56,175 nucleotides of DNA from Planctomycetota bacterium (lineage in GTDB: Bacteria > Planctomycetota > SZUA-567 > H5-PLA8): positions 1 to 56,175 of the forward strand of contig JAHCJK010000017.1 of NCBI GenBank assembly GCA_026184295.1, given 5' to 3'. The notes beneath the pieces are model-generated. The model was not told the DNA's origin. It did not search any database and saw only the letters and a list, made by a program, of their open reading frames with translations. A program made the translations under genes and the position numbers. Below are positions 16,484 to 25,625 of this stretch, one piece after another (the stretch's first letter is position 1; each line of letters opens with the position of its first letter).

Positions 16484-17890
16484 ATGGGACTTCGCATGCT
16501 GGTCGTGGACGACGAAAAAATCAGCCGCGTCACGCGCACGCGGCAGCTCATTGAATCCGGCTACGAGGCCGAAGGCCACGAAACACCCTTCACGGCGTTG
16601 GCGGCCATGGACAAGGCCTCCTGGGACGTAGTGATTACCGACCTTCGCATGCCTACGATGGACGGGATTCAATTCCTTCGTGAGATCAAGTCACGAGGGC
16701 AGGATACGACGGTAATCGTAATTTCCGCCTATGGAACGGTGCGGAATGCCGTTGAAGCGATGCAACTGGGCGCAGCGGACTTTCTGCCGAAGCCATTCGA
16801 CATCGAAGAACTGAAAATGCGCCTCAAGCGCGTGGAGGAGGAGAGGCGATTGCGGCGCGAAGTGGCCGCCCTGCGCGAGTTCGTCGGATCATCGGCCTCG
16901 TATTCAGGATTGATCGGGAATTCGCCGCAGATGCGCCGAGTCTTCGAGTTGATCGATCAGTTTGCGCTGAGTCCGTCGAATGTGCTGATTATCGGCGAGA
17001 CAGGAACGGGAAAAGAGTTGGTGGCGCGCGCCATCCACAACAAGAGCACTTTTTCCAAAGGCCCCTTCGTGGCCGTCGCGTGTGCGGCGATTCCGAGGGA
17101 ACTTGCGGAAAGCGAGCTGTTCGGGCACGAGCCGGGTTCCTTTACCGGAGCGTCCAAGCTGAGGCGGGGGCGACTGGAACTGGCGACCGGAGGCACGCTT
17201 TTCCTGGACGATGTGGATGATTTGCCCTTGGAATTACAGGGGAAATTCCTTCGCGTACTCCAGGAGCGGCAGTTCGAACGCGTGGGTGGCGAACGTACGC
17301 TAACTGCCGATATGCGGTTGATCAGCGCCACCAAGGTCGATCTTGAAAAGCTGGTGAAGTCCAACCGGTTCCGAGAGGACCTTTCCTTCAGGCTCAAGGT
17401 GCTGGTGATGCGGTTGCCGCCGCTTCGAGAACGCCGCGAAGACATTCTGCTGTTGGCCAGGCATTTCCTGGAGACATTGGCTAAGGAGCGTGGAGGAATG
17501 GCGAAGGTCCTTTCTCCTATGGCTGCCGAACGCTTGAAACTTCATACTTGGCCGGGAAACGTCCGAGAACTTCGCCACGCGATGGAATACGCCTTTTCCG
17601 TTTCGAAGGGTGATCGGATCGAGCCGGGCGACCTTCCCATTAATGTGATTGGCCTAGACACCAATTGCCCATTCGTACTTAATCTTGGCGCGGTGGAGAA
17701 GATCGATCTGCGGTCAATTTCTGAGAAATTCGAAGGAGAGATCATCCGGTGGGCGTTGGAGCGCGCGAAAGGCAATCAAGGCAAAGCCGCGGAACTACTT
17801 GGGTTACCCAGGACTACGCTCCTGAGCAAACTGGATTCGATTAAAACCTCCATGGTCGCGCCGAAAAAGAGTCAGCCTATTCCGTCATAG
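16484..17890 (+). CDS. NtrC-family sigma-54-dependent response regulator
   Basis: A 468-residue activator with three domains. The receiver spans residues 1-120, with acidic pocket D9/D10 and phospho-acceptor D53 in TDLRMP. The AAA+ sigma-54 interaction domain spans about 140-375: Walker A GETGTGKE at 171-178, a Walker-B-like GTLFLDDVDD, and the sigma-54-contacting loop at 218-223 reading GSFTGA instead of GAFTGA. A Fis-type HTH ends the protein (NQGKAAELLGLPRTTLLSKL). Such proteins remodel RNA polymerase-sigma-54 at -24/-12 promoters. AAGGAG six bases before ATG 16484 supports this start over ATG 16457. No histidine kinase is adjacent. The downstream envelope cluster is a candidate target. 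Confidence 0.92.
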   Translation: MGLRMLVVDDEKISRVTRTRQLIESGYEAEGHETPFTALAAMDKASWDVVITDLRMPTMDGIQFLREIKSRGQDTTVIVISAYGTVRNAVEAMQLGAADFLPKPFDIEELKMRLKRVEEERRLRREVAALREFVGSSASYSGLIGNSPQMRRVFELIDQFALSPSNVLIIGETGTGKELVARAIHNKSTFSKGPFVAVACAAIPRELAESELFGHEPGSFTGASKLRRGRLELATGGTLFLDDVDDLPLELQGKFLRVLQERQFERVGGERTLTADMRLISATKVDLEKLVKSNRFREDLSFRLKVLVMRLPPLRERREDILLLARHFLETLAKERGGMAKVLSPMAAERLKLHTWPGNVRELRHAMEYAFSVSKGDRIEPGDLPINVIGLDTNCPFVLNLGAVEKIDLRSISEKFEGEIIRWALERAKGNQGKAAELLGLPRTTLLSKLDSIKTSMVAPKKSQPIPS

Positions 17891-18150
17891 GAGAAGATTG
17901 GAACATTTTAGGAAGATTGAATTGCTAAAATTGTGGTGCTTTGTCAGCTTTTCGACTCGGTAATTGTATTTTGCATAAGATGATGAGTTAAAATCCAGAG
18001 CGTATGAGCGGGACTTGTCGAGTTCGTGACCCAAAAGCGAGAGAGTTGTCCGTAGGCGTTAGCTGTATCGGTTATCTCGTGCTGTCTATTTGATCTATAG
18101 AAATAGCAACAATATTTGTCACGGGTATGATTTTTGCGCCGCGTCTGTGC

Positions 18151-21100
18151 ATGAACAAAACATCTCGATTACGACACCTCCTCCTGCCGGCGACCCTGAT
18201 TGTGCTGGTCCTTTCGGCCAACGCCTACGCGGAGCTCGACTACGAATTTGCCAAGGGGCTCATGGAGCGGCACTCATCCACGTTCGAAACCTATGAACTG
18301 GTAGAGCGCCTGATCACCAAACTCCAGGATCTGCCCAACGCCAAGTTGGAGTCTCTCCTGATCAAGGCCGCTCTGCGTAGGAAACAGGCCGAGGGCGCGA
18401 GTATTGAGAAACGCAAGGCCCTACTGGACGAAGCCGACGCGCTTTACAAGGAATTCTTGGTCGGTGGCGCTGGGCACCGGTTGGCGTACATCGCTGAATC
18501 CGAAGCGTCCAGCCTGCGCTCGGATATGGTTCGCTCCCAGATTGCGGCTGCAAAGGAACTCGAGAAGTCCGACCCCGCCAAGGCCAAGAGCGTACGCGCC
18601 GAGGCCGGCCTGACCATGGGGAAAATCGCGGACAGTTTTAAGCCTGCGCTCGACGCGGCTCAGCCGGCGTTCAAGGACGCCTTCGAGAATTACAGGAAGT
18701 GGAATGAGAAGAACAACCCCGAAGGCGACAAGCCGATTCCCCGGGAGATTCTCGCCCCGCTGGACAAAGCTTTTACCGCGTGGATTGTCGCAGACCGCAA
18801 GTACCTTGCCGCAAAGGTGGACCAAGTCGATTGCTACGATGACTCCGATCCCGAAAAGAAGAAACTCGCGGAGGCGCTTGTAAAGATCTGCGAGGAACGC
18901 CAGAGCGACGAAGCCATCGGCAATTTCCCCATAGTCGGCGCTTGGTATGCGTTCATGCAGGGGCGCATATACGCATCGATTCAGAGCGAAGACAAAGCTT
19001 CCGAAGCATGGAACAACGCCCTGACGATGACATCCGACATGACCAACCTGGCCGACGATCAGAAGCGTCAGTTGCTCTCGATCAAGCGTGCGATCCTGCA
19101 CGACCTGGTCAAGATGAAGGTCCGCAAAGGGAAGTATTCGGACGTCGTGGAAAGCGTCGGACAGTCCCTGATCGACACCTCGCTTAGGCCGCTCTTCGAG
19201 GAGAGCGCAGGCAAAGACCTGCTCATCGAGTACGCCAAGGCGATGGTGATGCAGCCGGAAGCGGGCGTCTCTGACGTCGAGAATGCCGTAAAAGTGATGC
19301 GCGACCGCATCGAGAAGGAGAACAGGCCAGGCGGCAATCCCGTCTGGGCCGGGCGCTTTTCGCTTGCGATCGCCGACATCATGCTCGAAGCACGAAAGCA
19401 CAAGCCGCCGCTCAAGCCCCAACTGAGCGCACAGGAGTGGTACGACGCGGCGCGTGGATATTTCATCAATGGGCAACAGGAACACCAGAAGTACACGGAA
19501 CTCGCAAGCGGCGATCCCGAAAAGGCCAAACCTCAGTTCGAAAAGGCGTACGAGCAGTTCAGCGCGGCCGTGGAGTACTACCGCCGGGCCATCAGCGCCG
19601 CGCGCGGCAGCGGCACCGACCTGTATCACCGGCTGCAGTGCGAACCCAAGGCGTGGTTCGAGATGGGGCTCTGCTATGTAAAGATGGAAAACTACCTGGA
19701 AGCCGTTCTCGCGTATCAGGCTTTGCGCGATACGTTCGGCGCCGAAAACCGCGCACGTTGGATGCCCGATCCGGCCAAGCCGGAAGGCAAGAAACTGCTC
19801 GGGCCGCAAGTCCTCGCGCTGCTGGAAGAATACGAAAAGCCCAAGGAAGGACTCCTTCCGCGCGGCAACACCAATCTGCTCTATGCGCTCGACAAGCACA
19901 TCGCAGCTCACAAGGACGTCTGGAGCGGCGCCCTGAAAGGACGGCTCCTGACCGACATGAAGAATGACCCGGCGATGGATGCGGGCATCTCGGACGCGGA
20001 CTACGTCAACGCAAAGGCCTCGATGGAACTCGCCAAATCACTCGCCGCCGCGGGCAGGCTCGACAAGGACCCCAAGACCTCGGCGGAAACCCACGAGCAG
20101 GCGCTTGCGAAATACCTCGAAGGCGGCGAGCAATTCTCAAAGGTGAAGAAGACCTCGATTGCATACGAGACCGCGCTCTATCAGGCCGGCACCTGCTACA
20201 CGCTCGCCGAAGAAATCCTCGCGGACGGGCGCGTGCGCGGCAGTAAAGAAGATCTTGCGGCGCAGACTAAAGCCGCCACTGAAAAGGCCCTGACCCTCTT
20301 CCAGCAATACGACGATTTGATTGCAAGCCTTGCGAATCCTACGGACGAAGAACGGCAGCGCAGGCAAGGCCTGCAAGGCGCGGTGCAACTCGCCCGAGGC
20401 TCGCTCTTCCTGGGCGTCCGGGAATGGGAAAAAGCGGTCAAGGCCTCCGACGACTATCTGCTGTGGGAGAAAAACAATCCAGTTCCGAAGAGTTCCTCGT
20501 CCATCGCCTTGCTTAACAAGTTCCGCGCGTTGATCGAACTGACCGCGGCCAACCTTGCTCCCAAGAGCGACCCGTATCTAAAAGAAGCGGAAGCAACGCT
20601 GGCCAAGTGGCACGAGACGAAGCCGAAAGACAGCAAGACCTATGTCTTCATGGCCAACGCGCTTTCGCGCAGATACCTAATCGCGTCCGCTCAGGCGGCC
20701 AAGCTGAACCTTGGGAAGGAACTGGTTGAAACTTACGAGCGTAAACTTACCGATCTGCAATGGTCGCGCATCGAACTGTTGGCCGAAAACGACGCCGACG
20801 ACCTGACGATGGAAGATTACACGCGCATGCTCTTCCTGTTCAACAAGACCAGCCAGGAGCGACGCGCGGTCGATTGGGGTGTCAAACTCCTGGCCAAGTT
20901 CGATCCGCAGAACAAGAACATGCGCATTGCCGATGACGAGATCGTCTGGCAGGCAATGCTTGAACGCATGTACCGAATCATTCGCTTCGACGACTTGCAG
21001 AAGTGGGAAAACTGCAAGCGTGACCACCGCATTCTCGTCGATTTCATGTACGACACGGGAAAGGGCCGAAGCTACGACGAGATGTCCGAAAAGCGTCCCG

Positions 21101-21822
21101 AATTCGACCGTTACAATCAGAATTTGTCCAAGGCGCGCGCTCAGATCGGCACAATACGGAACAACTACCGTGACTGCAAGACGCTCGATTCCACCCTGGG
21201 CAACAACGGCACTTCGATGATCGGCGCGATAGAAGACGAGATCGACTTCCGTCAAAAGATTGAAGCCACGCGTGACATGGTCGCGAGCCTCGCGTTGTGC
21301 GTGGCAGGCAAACTCGACCTAGAATCCAGCAAGCAGGAGGACGCGAGGAAGTACCGTGAGATAGCGAACGACCAGATCAAGGCTCTGATCGAAATACGTG
21401 GAGAAACGCCCGCGATGCAGATCAAGAGCGCCGAGATCAACATGTCCAATGGAAAGTACGAAGAAGCCTTGCAGACGCTCTACCACGTGCTCGACGACGC
21501 GGAAAAGGACTCGGCCAACTATCTGGAGGCAAAGCGCCGCATCTCCGAAACCTTCGCGCTGATGAAAAAGTTTGGAGACGCGGTGGAGTTCCCCGAATTC
21601 GTAGCACTGACCATCGGGTTCGAGTCGAAATACGTCAAAGAACACTGGCCAAACATGAAGGATTTTCTAAAGGAGTGTTACAAAAACGGCGCAAATATGC
21701 CCGCCAAAATAAGAGAACTTCTCGAAGGCCAATCTGAAAAGCCACTCGCACCGGCACAGGACGAAAAGCCATCCGATTCAATTAAAGATGCAAAAGCGAC
21801 AGTCAATTCCAAGACAATGTAA
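18151..21822 (+). CDS. Large exported TPR-like protein of the ExbB/ExbD cluster
   Basis: A 1223-residue protein with a cleavable-looking signal peptide (HLLLPATLIVLVLSANAYA). The mature part is almost all helical, with segments that match TPR pairs, for example AWFEMGLCYVKMENYLEAVL near residue 510 and NMSNGKYEEALQTLYHVLDD near residue 1100. It probably forms a periplasmic or outer-envelope scaffold. ATG 18151 gives the signal peptide; ATG 18127 would add eight residues. Upstream 260 bp hold no gene. It is followed after 216 bp by the TonB-anchor protein and ExbB/ExbD, so it is likely part of that system. No catalytic motif was seen. Confidence 0.75.
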   Translation: MNKTSRLRHLLLPATLIVLVLSANAYAELDYEFAKGLMERHSSTFETYELVERLITKLQDLPNAKLESLLIKAALRRKQAEGASIEKRKALLDEADALYKEFLVGGAGHRLAYIAESEASSLRSDMVRSQIAAAKELEKSDPAKAKSVRAEAGLTMGKIADSFKPALDAAQPAFKDAFENYRKWNEKNNPEGDKPIPREILAPLDKAFTAWIVADRKYLAAKVDQVDCYDDSDPEKKKLAEALVKICEERQSDEAIGNFPIVGAWYAFMQGRIYASIQSEDKASEAWNNALTMTSDMTNLADDQKRQLLSIKRAILHDLVKMKVRKGKYSDVVESVGQSLIDTSLRPLFEESAGKDLLIEYAKAMVMQPEAGVSDVENAVKVMRDRIEKENRPGGNPVWAGRFSLAIADIMLEARKHKPPLKPQLSAQEWYDAARGYFINGQQEHQKYTELASGDPEKAKPQFEKAYEQFSAAVEYYRRAISAARGSGTDLYHRLQCEPKAWFEMGLCYVKMENYLEAVLAYQALRDTFGAENRARWMPDPAKPEGKKLLGPQVLALLEEYEKPKEGLLPRGNTNLLYALDKHIAAHKDVWSGALKGRLLTDMKNDPAMDAGISDADYVNAKASMELAKSLAAAGRLDKDPKTSAETHEQALAKYLEGGEQFSKVKKTSIAYETALYQAGTCYTLAEEILADGRVRGSKEDLAAQTKAATEKALTLFQQYDDLIASLANPTDEERQRRQGLQGAVQLARGSLFLGVREWEKAVKASDDYLLWEKNNPVPKSSSSIALLNKFRALIELTAANLAPKSDPYLKEAEATLAKWHETKPKDSKTYVFMANALSRRYLIASAQAAKLNLGKELVETYERKLTDLQWSRIELLAENDADDLTMEDYTRMLFLFNKTSQERRAVDWGVKLLAKFDPQNKNMRIADDEIVWQAMLERMYRIIRFDDLQKWENCKRDHRILVDFMYDTGKGRSYDEMSEKRPEFDRYNQNLSKARAQIGTIRNNYRDCKTLDSTLGNNGTSMIGAIEDEIDFRQKIEATRDMVASLALCVAGKLDLESSKQEDARKYREIANDQIKALIEIRGETPAMQIKSAEINMSNGKYEEALQTLYHVLDDAEKDSANYLEAKRRISETFALMKKFGDAVEFPEFVALTIGFESKYVKEHWPNMKDFLKECYKNGANMPAKIRELLEGQSEKPLAPAQDEKPSDSIKDAKATVNSKTM

Positions 21823-22038
21823 CCTGCGGCACGCTAGTAGCCTGGGCGATTTTCATCCAGACCGGGGGCTTGTGTCGATAAATTGACTGACAGTAATTCG
21901 ACAAAGCCTGTTGCAGACAATAGATGCAATAATTTCAAGGAAAGTTTTCTGGTGGACTTCCGTTGAACAAAAAGACGCCAGATACAAACTGGTCTTGTCT
22001 CGACGGAAGATGGTTCGGGCATTTAAAGGAGAAAATGT

Positions 22039-23706
22039 ATGTCCGAAAGCGAAGATGAAGAAGAGATTCTGGAGGACGATGGCGAAGAAGAACTCCCACC
22101 GCCCGGTGACGGCTCCATTATGGGCATCAATGCCCTGTCGTACGCGCCGTGGTGGGTGATCTCGGTCGTCTTTCACGGCCTCGCCATCCTCCTTGTTTCG
22201 CTCGTAACCATGACGATCGGCGTTCAGGAGAGCAACGATGCGATGGTGGTGACGACGAATCTCGAGAAATCGCCCGTTGTGGCGCAGCAGGAAGTGCCCA
22301 AAGTGGATTCAAAGCACGTGCTTGAGTCCAATCACGACACGCCGCCGACCGATCCGACCTCGGAAGTTGCATCCGACATCGTCGTGCCGCCGGACATCCT
22401 CGCCAAGGCGGAATTGGGCGACCACTTTGAGACCATCAATCCGGACCGGCCCGATACGCACAGCGCGTTCGGCAATCCGGATGCGCATATGTTTCATAGC
22501 GTGCAAGGCAACGACGACGCAGCGGGCGGCGGCGGCACGGGCGGCATCAGCCTTGAAGATACTATCGGCGTTGGTGGCGCATCTTCGCCCGGCACGGGCG
22601 GCGGATGGGGCGGCGGCAACGGAACCGGCACGGGCGTGGACAATGGTTCAGGCCACGGAAGTTTCGGCGCGCGCAATGGCGGCGGCCGCCGATTGATGGT
22701 CATGCGGCATGGCGGATCGCGGGCAACAGAGAGTGGCGTAGATGCAGCGTTGCGCTGGCTGGCCAAACATCAGGAGGTCGACGGGCATTGGGACTGCGTG
22801 AAATACGGTGGCAAGCAGGCCGATGTCGCGGTTACCGGCATGTCGCTCCTTGCGTTCCTGGGTGCGGGGCACACCGAGAAGGTCGGCCAGTACAAGGACA
22901 ATGTCAAGCGCGCGGTTTACTGGCTCATCAGCATTCAGAGCGACGACGGCAAGTACTACAAGCAAGGCGAAACGCACGGCATCGGCTACCACCACGCGAT
23001 CGCCGCGCTGGCCATGGCCGAAGCCGCGGGTATGGGCCGCGTACCGGAGACGGTTAAGTCGGCGCAGAAAGGCGTGGATTACTCGACCGAGAAACACCAG
23101 CAGGGCGAAGGAAGCGACAAGGGCGCCTGGCGATACGGCCCGAAAGAGAATCCAGACCTATCGGTTTCGGGTTGGTTCATCATGTCGCTGAAATCCGCGA
23201 AGGTCGCCGGCCTGCACGTCAATCCGGCCAGTTTCGACGGCGCGATCAAGTTCCTAGACAAGGTCGAAGAGAAGGGCAATGCCGGCGATCCGTACGGAGG
23301 CAACCGCTACGGTTACATGCAGCCTGGTCACGCCACTCGAACAACGGCCATCGGAAATCTGTGCCGGCAGTTCATGGGTTGGAAGCGCGAGGACTTGCAG
23401 GGCGGCGTGGAGTTCTTCGTCCAGCAGGGCGGCGTTCCGGAATGGGACGGTAACGGCGGCAAAGTGGATCTCTACTATTGGTATTACGGAACGCTTTGCG
23501 TCTTCCAGCAGGGTGGCGACATCTGGAAGCGCTGGAACGAGGCCTTGAAGAAGGCGCTTACCGACAACCAGCGCAAAGGCGGAGACGAGGACGGTTCATG
23601 GGATCCCGTAGGCGCGTACAGCGAATACTGGGGCCGCGTGGGCCAGACGGCGCTCGGTTGCCTCTGCCTCGAGGTCTACTACCGCTACCTTCCGCTCTAC
23701 AAGTAG
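22039..23706 (+). CDS. TonB-type membrane anchor fused to alpha/alpha-toroid (prenyltransferase/squalene-oxidase repeat) domain
   Basis: A 555-residue protein. Residues 1-20 are strongly acidic. Residues 38-60 form a single membrane span, WWVISVVFHGLAILLVSLV, in which S42 and H46 reproduce the Ser-x3-His spacing of the TonB anchor that contacts ExbB/ExbD. A Pro/acidic stretch (65-150) and a Gly-rich linker (156-225) follow. From about 230 to the end there are repeated helix pairs of the toroid type: SGVDAALRWLAKHQEVDGHW, VKRAVYWLISIQSDDGKYY, SFDGAIKFLDKV and GGVEFFVQQGGVPEWDGNG. No DXDD or QW cyclase motif was found. ExbB and two ExbD genes follow directly. I infer an energy transducer with an unusual effector domain. 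AAAGGAG precedes ATG 22039. Confidence 0.75.
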   Translation: MSESEDEEEILEDDGEEELPPPGDGSIMGINALSYAPWWVISVVFHGLAILLVSLVTMTIGVQESNDAMVVTTNLEKSPVVAQQEVPKVDSKHVLESNHDTPPTDPTSEVASDIVVPPDILAKAELGDHFETINPDRPDTHSAFGNPDAHMFHSVQGNDDAAGGGGTGGISLEDTIGVGGASSPGTGGGWGGGNGTGTGVDNGSGHGSFGARNGGGRRLMVMRHGGSRATESGVDAALRWLAKHQEVDGHWDCVKYGGKQADVAVTGMSLLAFLGAGHTEKVGQYKDNVKRAVYWLISIQSDDGKYYKQGETHGIGYHHAIAALAMAEAAGMGRVPETVKSAQKGVDYSTEKHQQGEGSDKGAWRYGPKENPDLSVSGWFIMSLKSAKVAGLHVNPASFDGAIKFLDKVEEKGNAGDPYGGNRYGYMQPGHATRTTAIGNLCRQFMGWKREDLQGGVEFFVQQGGVPEWDGNGGKVDLYYWYYGTLCVFQQGGDIWKRWNEALKKALTDNQRKGGDEDGSWDPVGAYSEYWGRVGQTALGCLCLEVYYRYLPLYK

Positions 23707-23774
23707 GCGTGCAGTGAACAAACCGGCATTGGGCCGCGGATCATTCCGGCAACGGATCAACCAGGAGAACAAAC

Positions 23775-24497
23775 ATGTTTCGTAAGGCATCGTTCGTCCG
23801 CGAGTTCGCGGTCCTCTGCGCCCTCGGCCTGCTGGCTCACGCCGGCGTGAGCGCCGCCGATGACGTGGCGGGCGCGGGTTTCTTGGACATGGCCAAGGAC
23901 TCGGGCTTCATGGAATACGTCCTGCTGATCGTCTCGATCGCCGGCGTGGCGCTGGGCCTGCAGGCCCTGGTGAGCGTGCGACCGCACCTGCTGCGCCCGC
24001 CACAGACATCCAGCGAACTGATCACGCTGTGCCAGGAAGGCAATATTGACGAGGCGCTTGAGCTGGCGCAGTCGGACAACACGTTTCTCGGAAACGTGGC
24101 CGCGGCTGCGCTCTCGCAGTCGCAGCTCGGAAAAGAAGCGATGGAAGGCGCGATGGCCGACGCCGGCGAACTGGAATCCGGCAAGTACATCCACAAGATC
24201 GGCACGCTGGGCTTGATCGCAGCCATCGCGCCGATGCTGGGGCTTACCGGCACGACGCTGGGCATGATCAAGACGTTCGCGGTTATCGCGGTCAAGGCCG
24301 ACGCGGTGACGGCCTCCGACATGGCGCGCGGCATTTCCATCGCTCTCGTCTGCACATTCACGGGCCTGATGGTCGCAATTCCGCTTCTGATTCTCGGCTT
24401 CTTCCTCAAGTCCAAGCTTACGCACACGATTCACGAGATATCCAACGACGTGGGCGAGATGATCCGCGCGATCACGGGCGAAGGCCAGACGCAGTAA
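23775..24497 (+). CDS. ExbB/TolQ/MotA-type proton channel protein
   Basis: A 240-residue protein, with an N-terminal signal-like segment (LCALGLLAHAGVSAADD) and three membrane spans at about 46-67, 150-175 and 195-220. The conserved channel signatures are present: IAPMLGLTGTTLGMIKTF in TM2 and GISIALVCTFTGLMVAIPLL in TM3. ExbB-type pentamers enclose two ExbD helices and convert proton flow into motion of a TonB-like or other partner. A purine-rich CAGGAGAAC lies upstream of ATG 23775. It sits 68 bp after the TonB-anchor gene and before two exbD genes. Confidence 0.9.
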   Translation: MFRKASFVREFAVLCALGLLAHAGVSAADDVAGAGFLDMAKDSGFMEYVLLIVSIAGVALGLQALVSVRPHLLRPPQTSSELITLCQEGNIDEALELAQSDNTFLGNVAAAALSQSQLGKEAMEGAMADAGELESGKYIHKIGTLGLIAAIAPMLGLTGTTLGMIKTFAVIAVKADAVTASDMARGISIALVCTFTGLMVAIPLLILGFFLKSKLTHTIHEISNDVGEMIRAITGEGQTQ

Positions 24498-24508
24498 TTG
24501 CCGCCGAA

Positions 24509-24534
24509 TGGGGCCCGCATGCGCGGGCCCCATC
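24509..24534 (+). promoter_or_regulatory. Strong stem-loop between exbB-like and first exbD-like gene
   Basis: Perfect 11-bp inverted repeat ATGGGGCCCGC / GCGGGCCCCAT around a 4-nt ATGC loop, in the 55-bp gap between the ExbB stop and the ExbD start. No T-run follows, and the ExbD ribosome-binding site AGGAGA begins 7 nt after it. Such a hairpin can protect the upstream mRNA or partly stop polymerase, giving more ExbB than ExbD, which fits their 5:2 complex. Confidence 0.6.
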
Positions 24535-24552
24535 CGCTCGAGGAGACGACCC

Positions 24553-25068
24553 ATGCCAGCGAAACTTCCCGAAGAGACCAAAGTCGAAGTCGATATGGTG
24601 CCGTATATCGACATCGTAAGCCTGCTGCTGCTCTTCCTGGTGATTACCGGGGACATGACGAAGAGCGCCACGGGTGTGAAGATGCGGCTTCCGCGCGCCG
24701 ACCAGGCGCAGACCGAGAAGAAACTCGGAATCTCCACCGATGGCCGCATTGTCGTGCAGATGAAAGCGAAAGACGGAAAGAACCCCGAAGCCGGGTATTT
24801 CGCCGTCGTCGAAAATCATCAATACGACCTGGTGTCGGGCGGCAACAACGCTTCCCTCGTTGGCTATTTGAAAGAACAGGTGGATCGGCGCGTGGCCAAG
24901 GGCCTCAGCAAGGTAGGCGAGAGCGGGGAGGTGTCCTTTCCGGTCAAACTCCGCATTCCGCGTGACGCCCCCATGTACCAGGTGGAACGTGTGGTGATGA
25001 CATGCGCGAAGGCCGGACTTGTGAACGTGCATTACGCCGCCGACAACAAGGACAGGAAGGAAGAATGA
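24553..25068 (+). CDS. ExbD/TolR-type protein (first copy)
   Basis: A 171-residue protein with a short cytoplasmic N-terminus and one membrane span, VDMVPYIDIVSLLLLFLVI. Asp20 in P-x-I-D is the proton-carrying residue of ExbD/TolR/MotB. The C-terminal periplasmic domain is extended by an insert around residues 75-110 relative to E. coli ExbD, and ends in a fold-typical segment (IPRDAPMYQVERVVMTCAKA). AGGAGA lies upstream of ATG 24553. The stop is separated by one base from the second ExbD start, so the two are probably translated together. Confidence 0.88.
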   Translation: MPAKLPEETKVEVDMVPYIDIVSLLLLFLVITGDMTKSATGVKMRLPRADQAQTEKKLGISTDGRIVVQMKAKDGKNPEAGYFAVVENHQYDLVSGGNNASLVGYLKEQVDRRVAKGLSKVGESGEVSFPVKLRIPRDAPMYQVERVVMTCAKAGLVNVHYAADNKDRKEE

Positions 25069-25069
25069 A

Positions 25070-25549
25070 ATGGCTCGCAAAAGGATCGGGAGCGGTGGCG
25101 GGCACGATGAGGGCGAAGGAGGGCATGGCGACCGGCCGTGGGTGTATTTCATGGTCGACTGCTTCATGCTCATCACCGAATTCTTCGTCCTTAGCTTCAA
25201 GTTCAAGACCGAGGAAGTGATTCTGCCGCACAAACTACCGCCCGGCGGCACCGTCCCGTCGCGTTCCCAGGCGATGCTCGACAAGACCGAGACGCTTTCG
25301 GTTCATGTCCTGCGGTCGGGCAACCAGCCGATGTACGAAGTGATGAAGCAGCAGGTCTCCCTTGCGCAGCTTTCATCCACCATGACCACGACGGTCTCGA
25401 ACGGAAAGAGCTTCACCGTCCGCGTCTCGTATGAACGCGCCGTGCCATGGGAAGACGTGATGGCGGTCTTCAACGAGTGTTCGAAACTGAAAATCGAAAA
25501 GGTGGGCTTGGTGCCGCTGCGCGGTGAACCGACGGACAACGGCAGTTGA
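25070..25549 (+). CDS. ExbD/TolR-type protein (second, divergent copy)
   Basis: A 159-residue protein with a Gly/acidic N-terminus and one span, PWVYFMVDCFMLITEFFVLS. Asp30 is kept in the proton-site position, and a Glu (E37) is unusual inside the same helix. The C-terminal half (FTVRVSYERAVPWEDVMAVF then NECSKLKIEKVGLV) matches the ExbD periplasmic fold. It is too different from the first ExbD to be a recent duplicate. Two ExbD types may form a heterodimer in the ExbB channel, as proposed for AglQ/AglS. Start ATG 25070 follows the upstream stop directly. Confidence 0.75.
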   Translation: MARKRIGSGGGHDEGEGGHGDRPWVYFMVDCFMLITEFFVLSFKFKTEEVILPHKLPPGGTVPSRSQAMLDKTETLSVHVLRSGNQPMYEVMKQQVSLAQLSSTMTTTVSNGKSFTVRVSYERAVPWEDVMAVFNECSKLKIEKVGLVPLRGEPTDNGS

Positions 25550-25625
25550 CCGGTGCGACACTTGGACCTTCAGACGGGCTCCGCGACACCGCGCATGCTC
25601 TAATAGCGCCTGACAGAGAACATCC

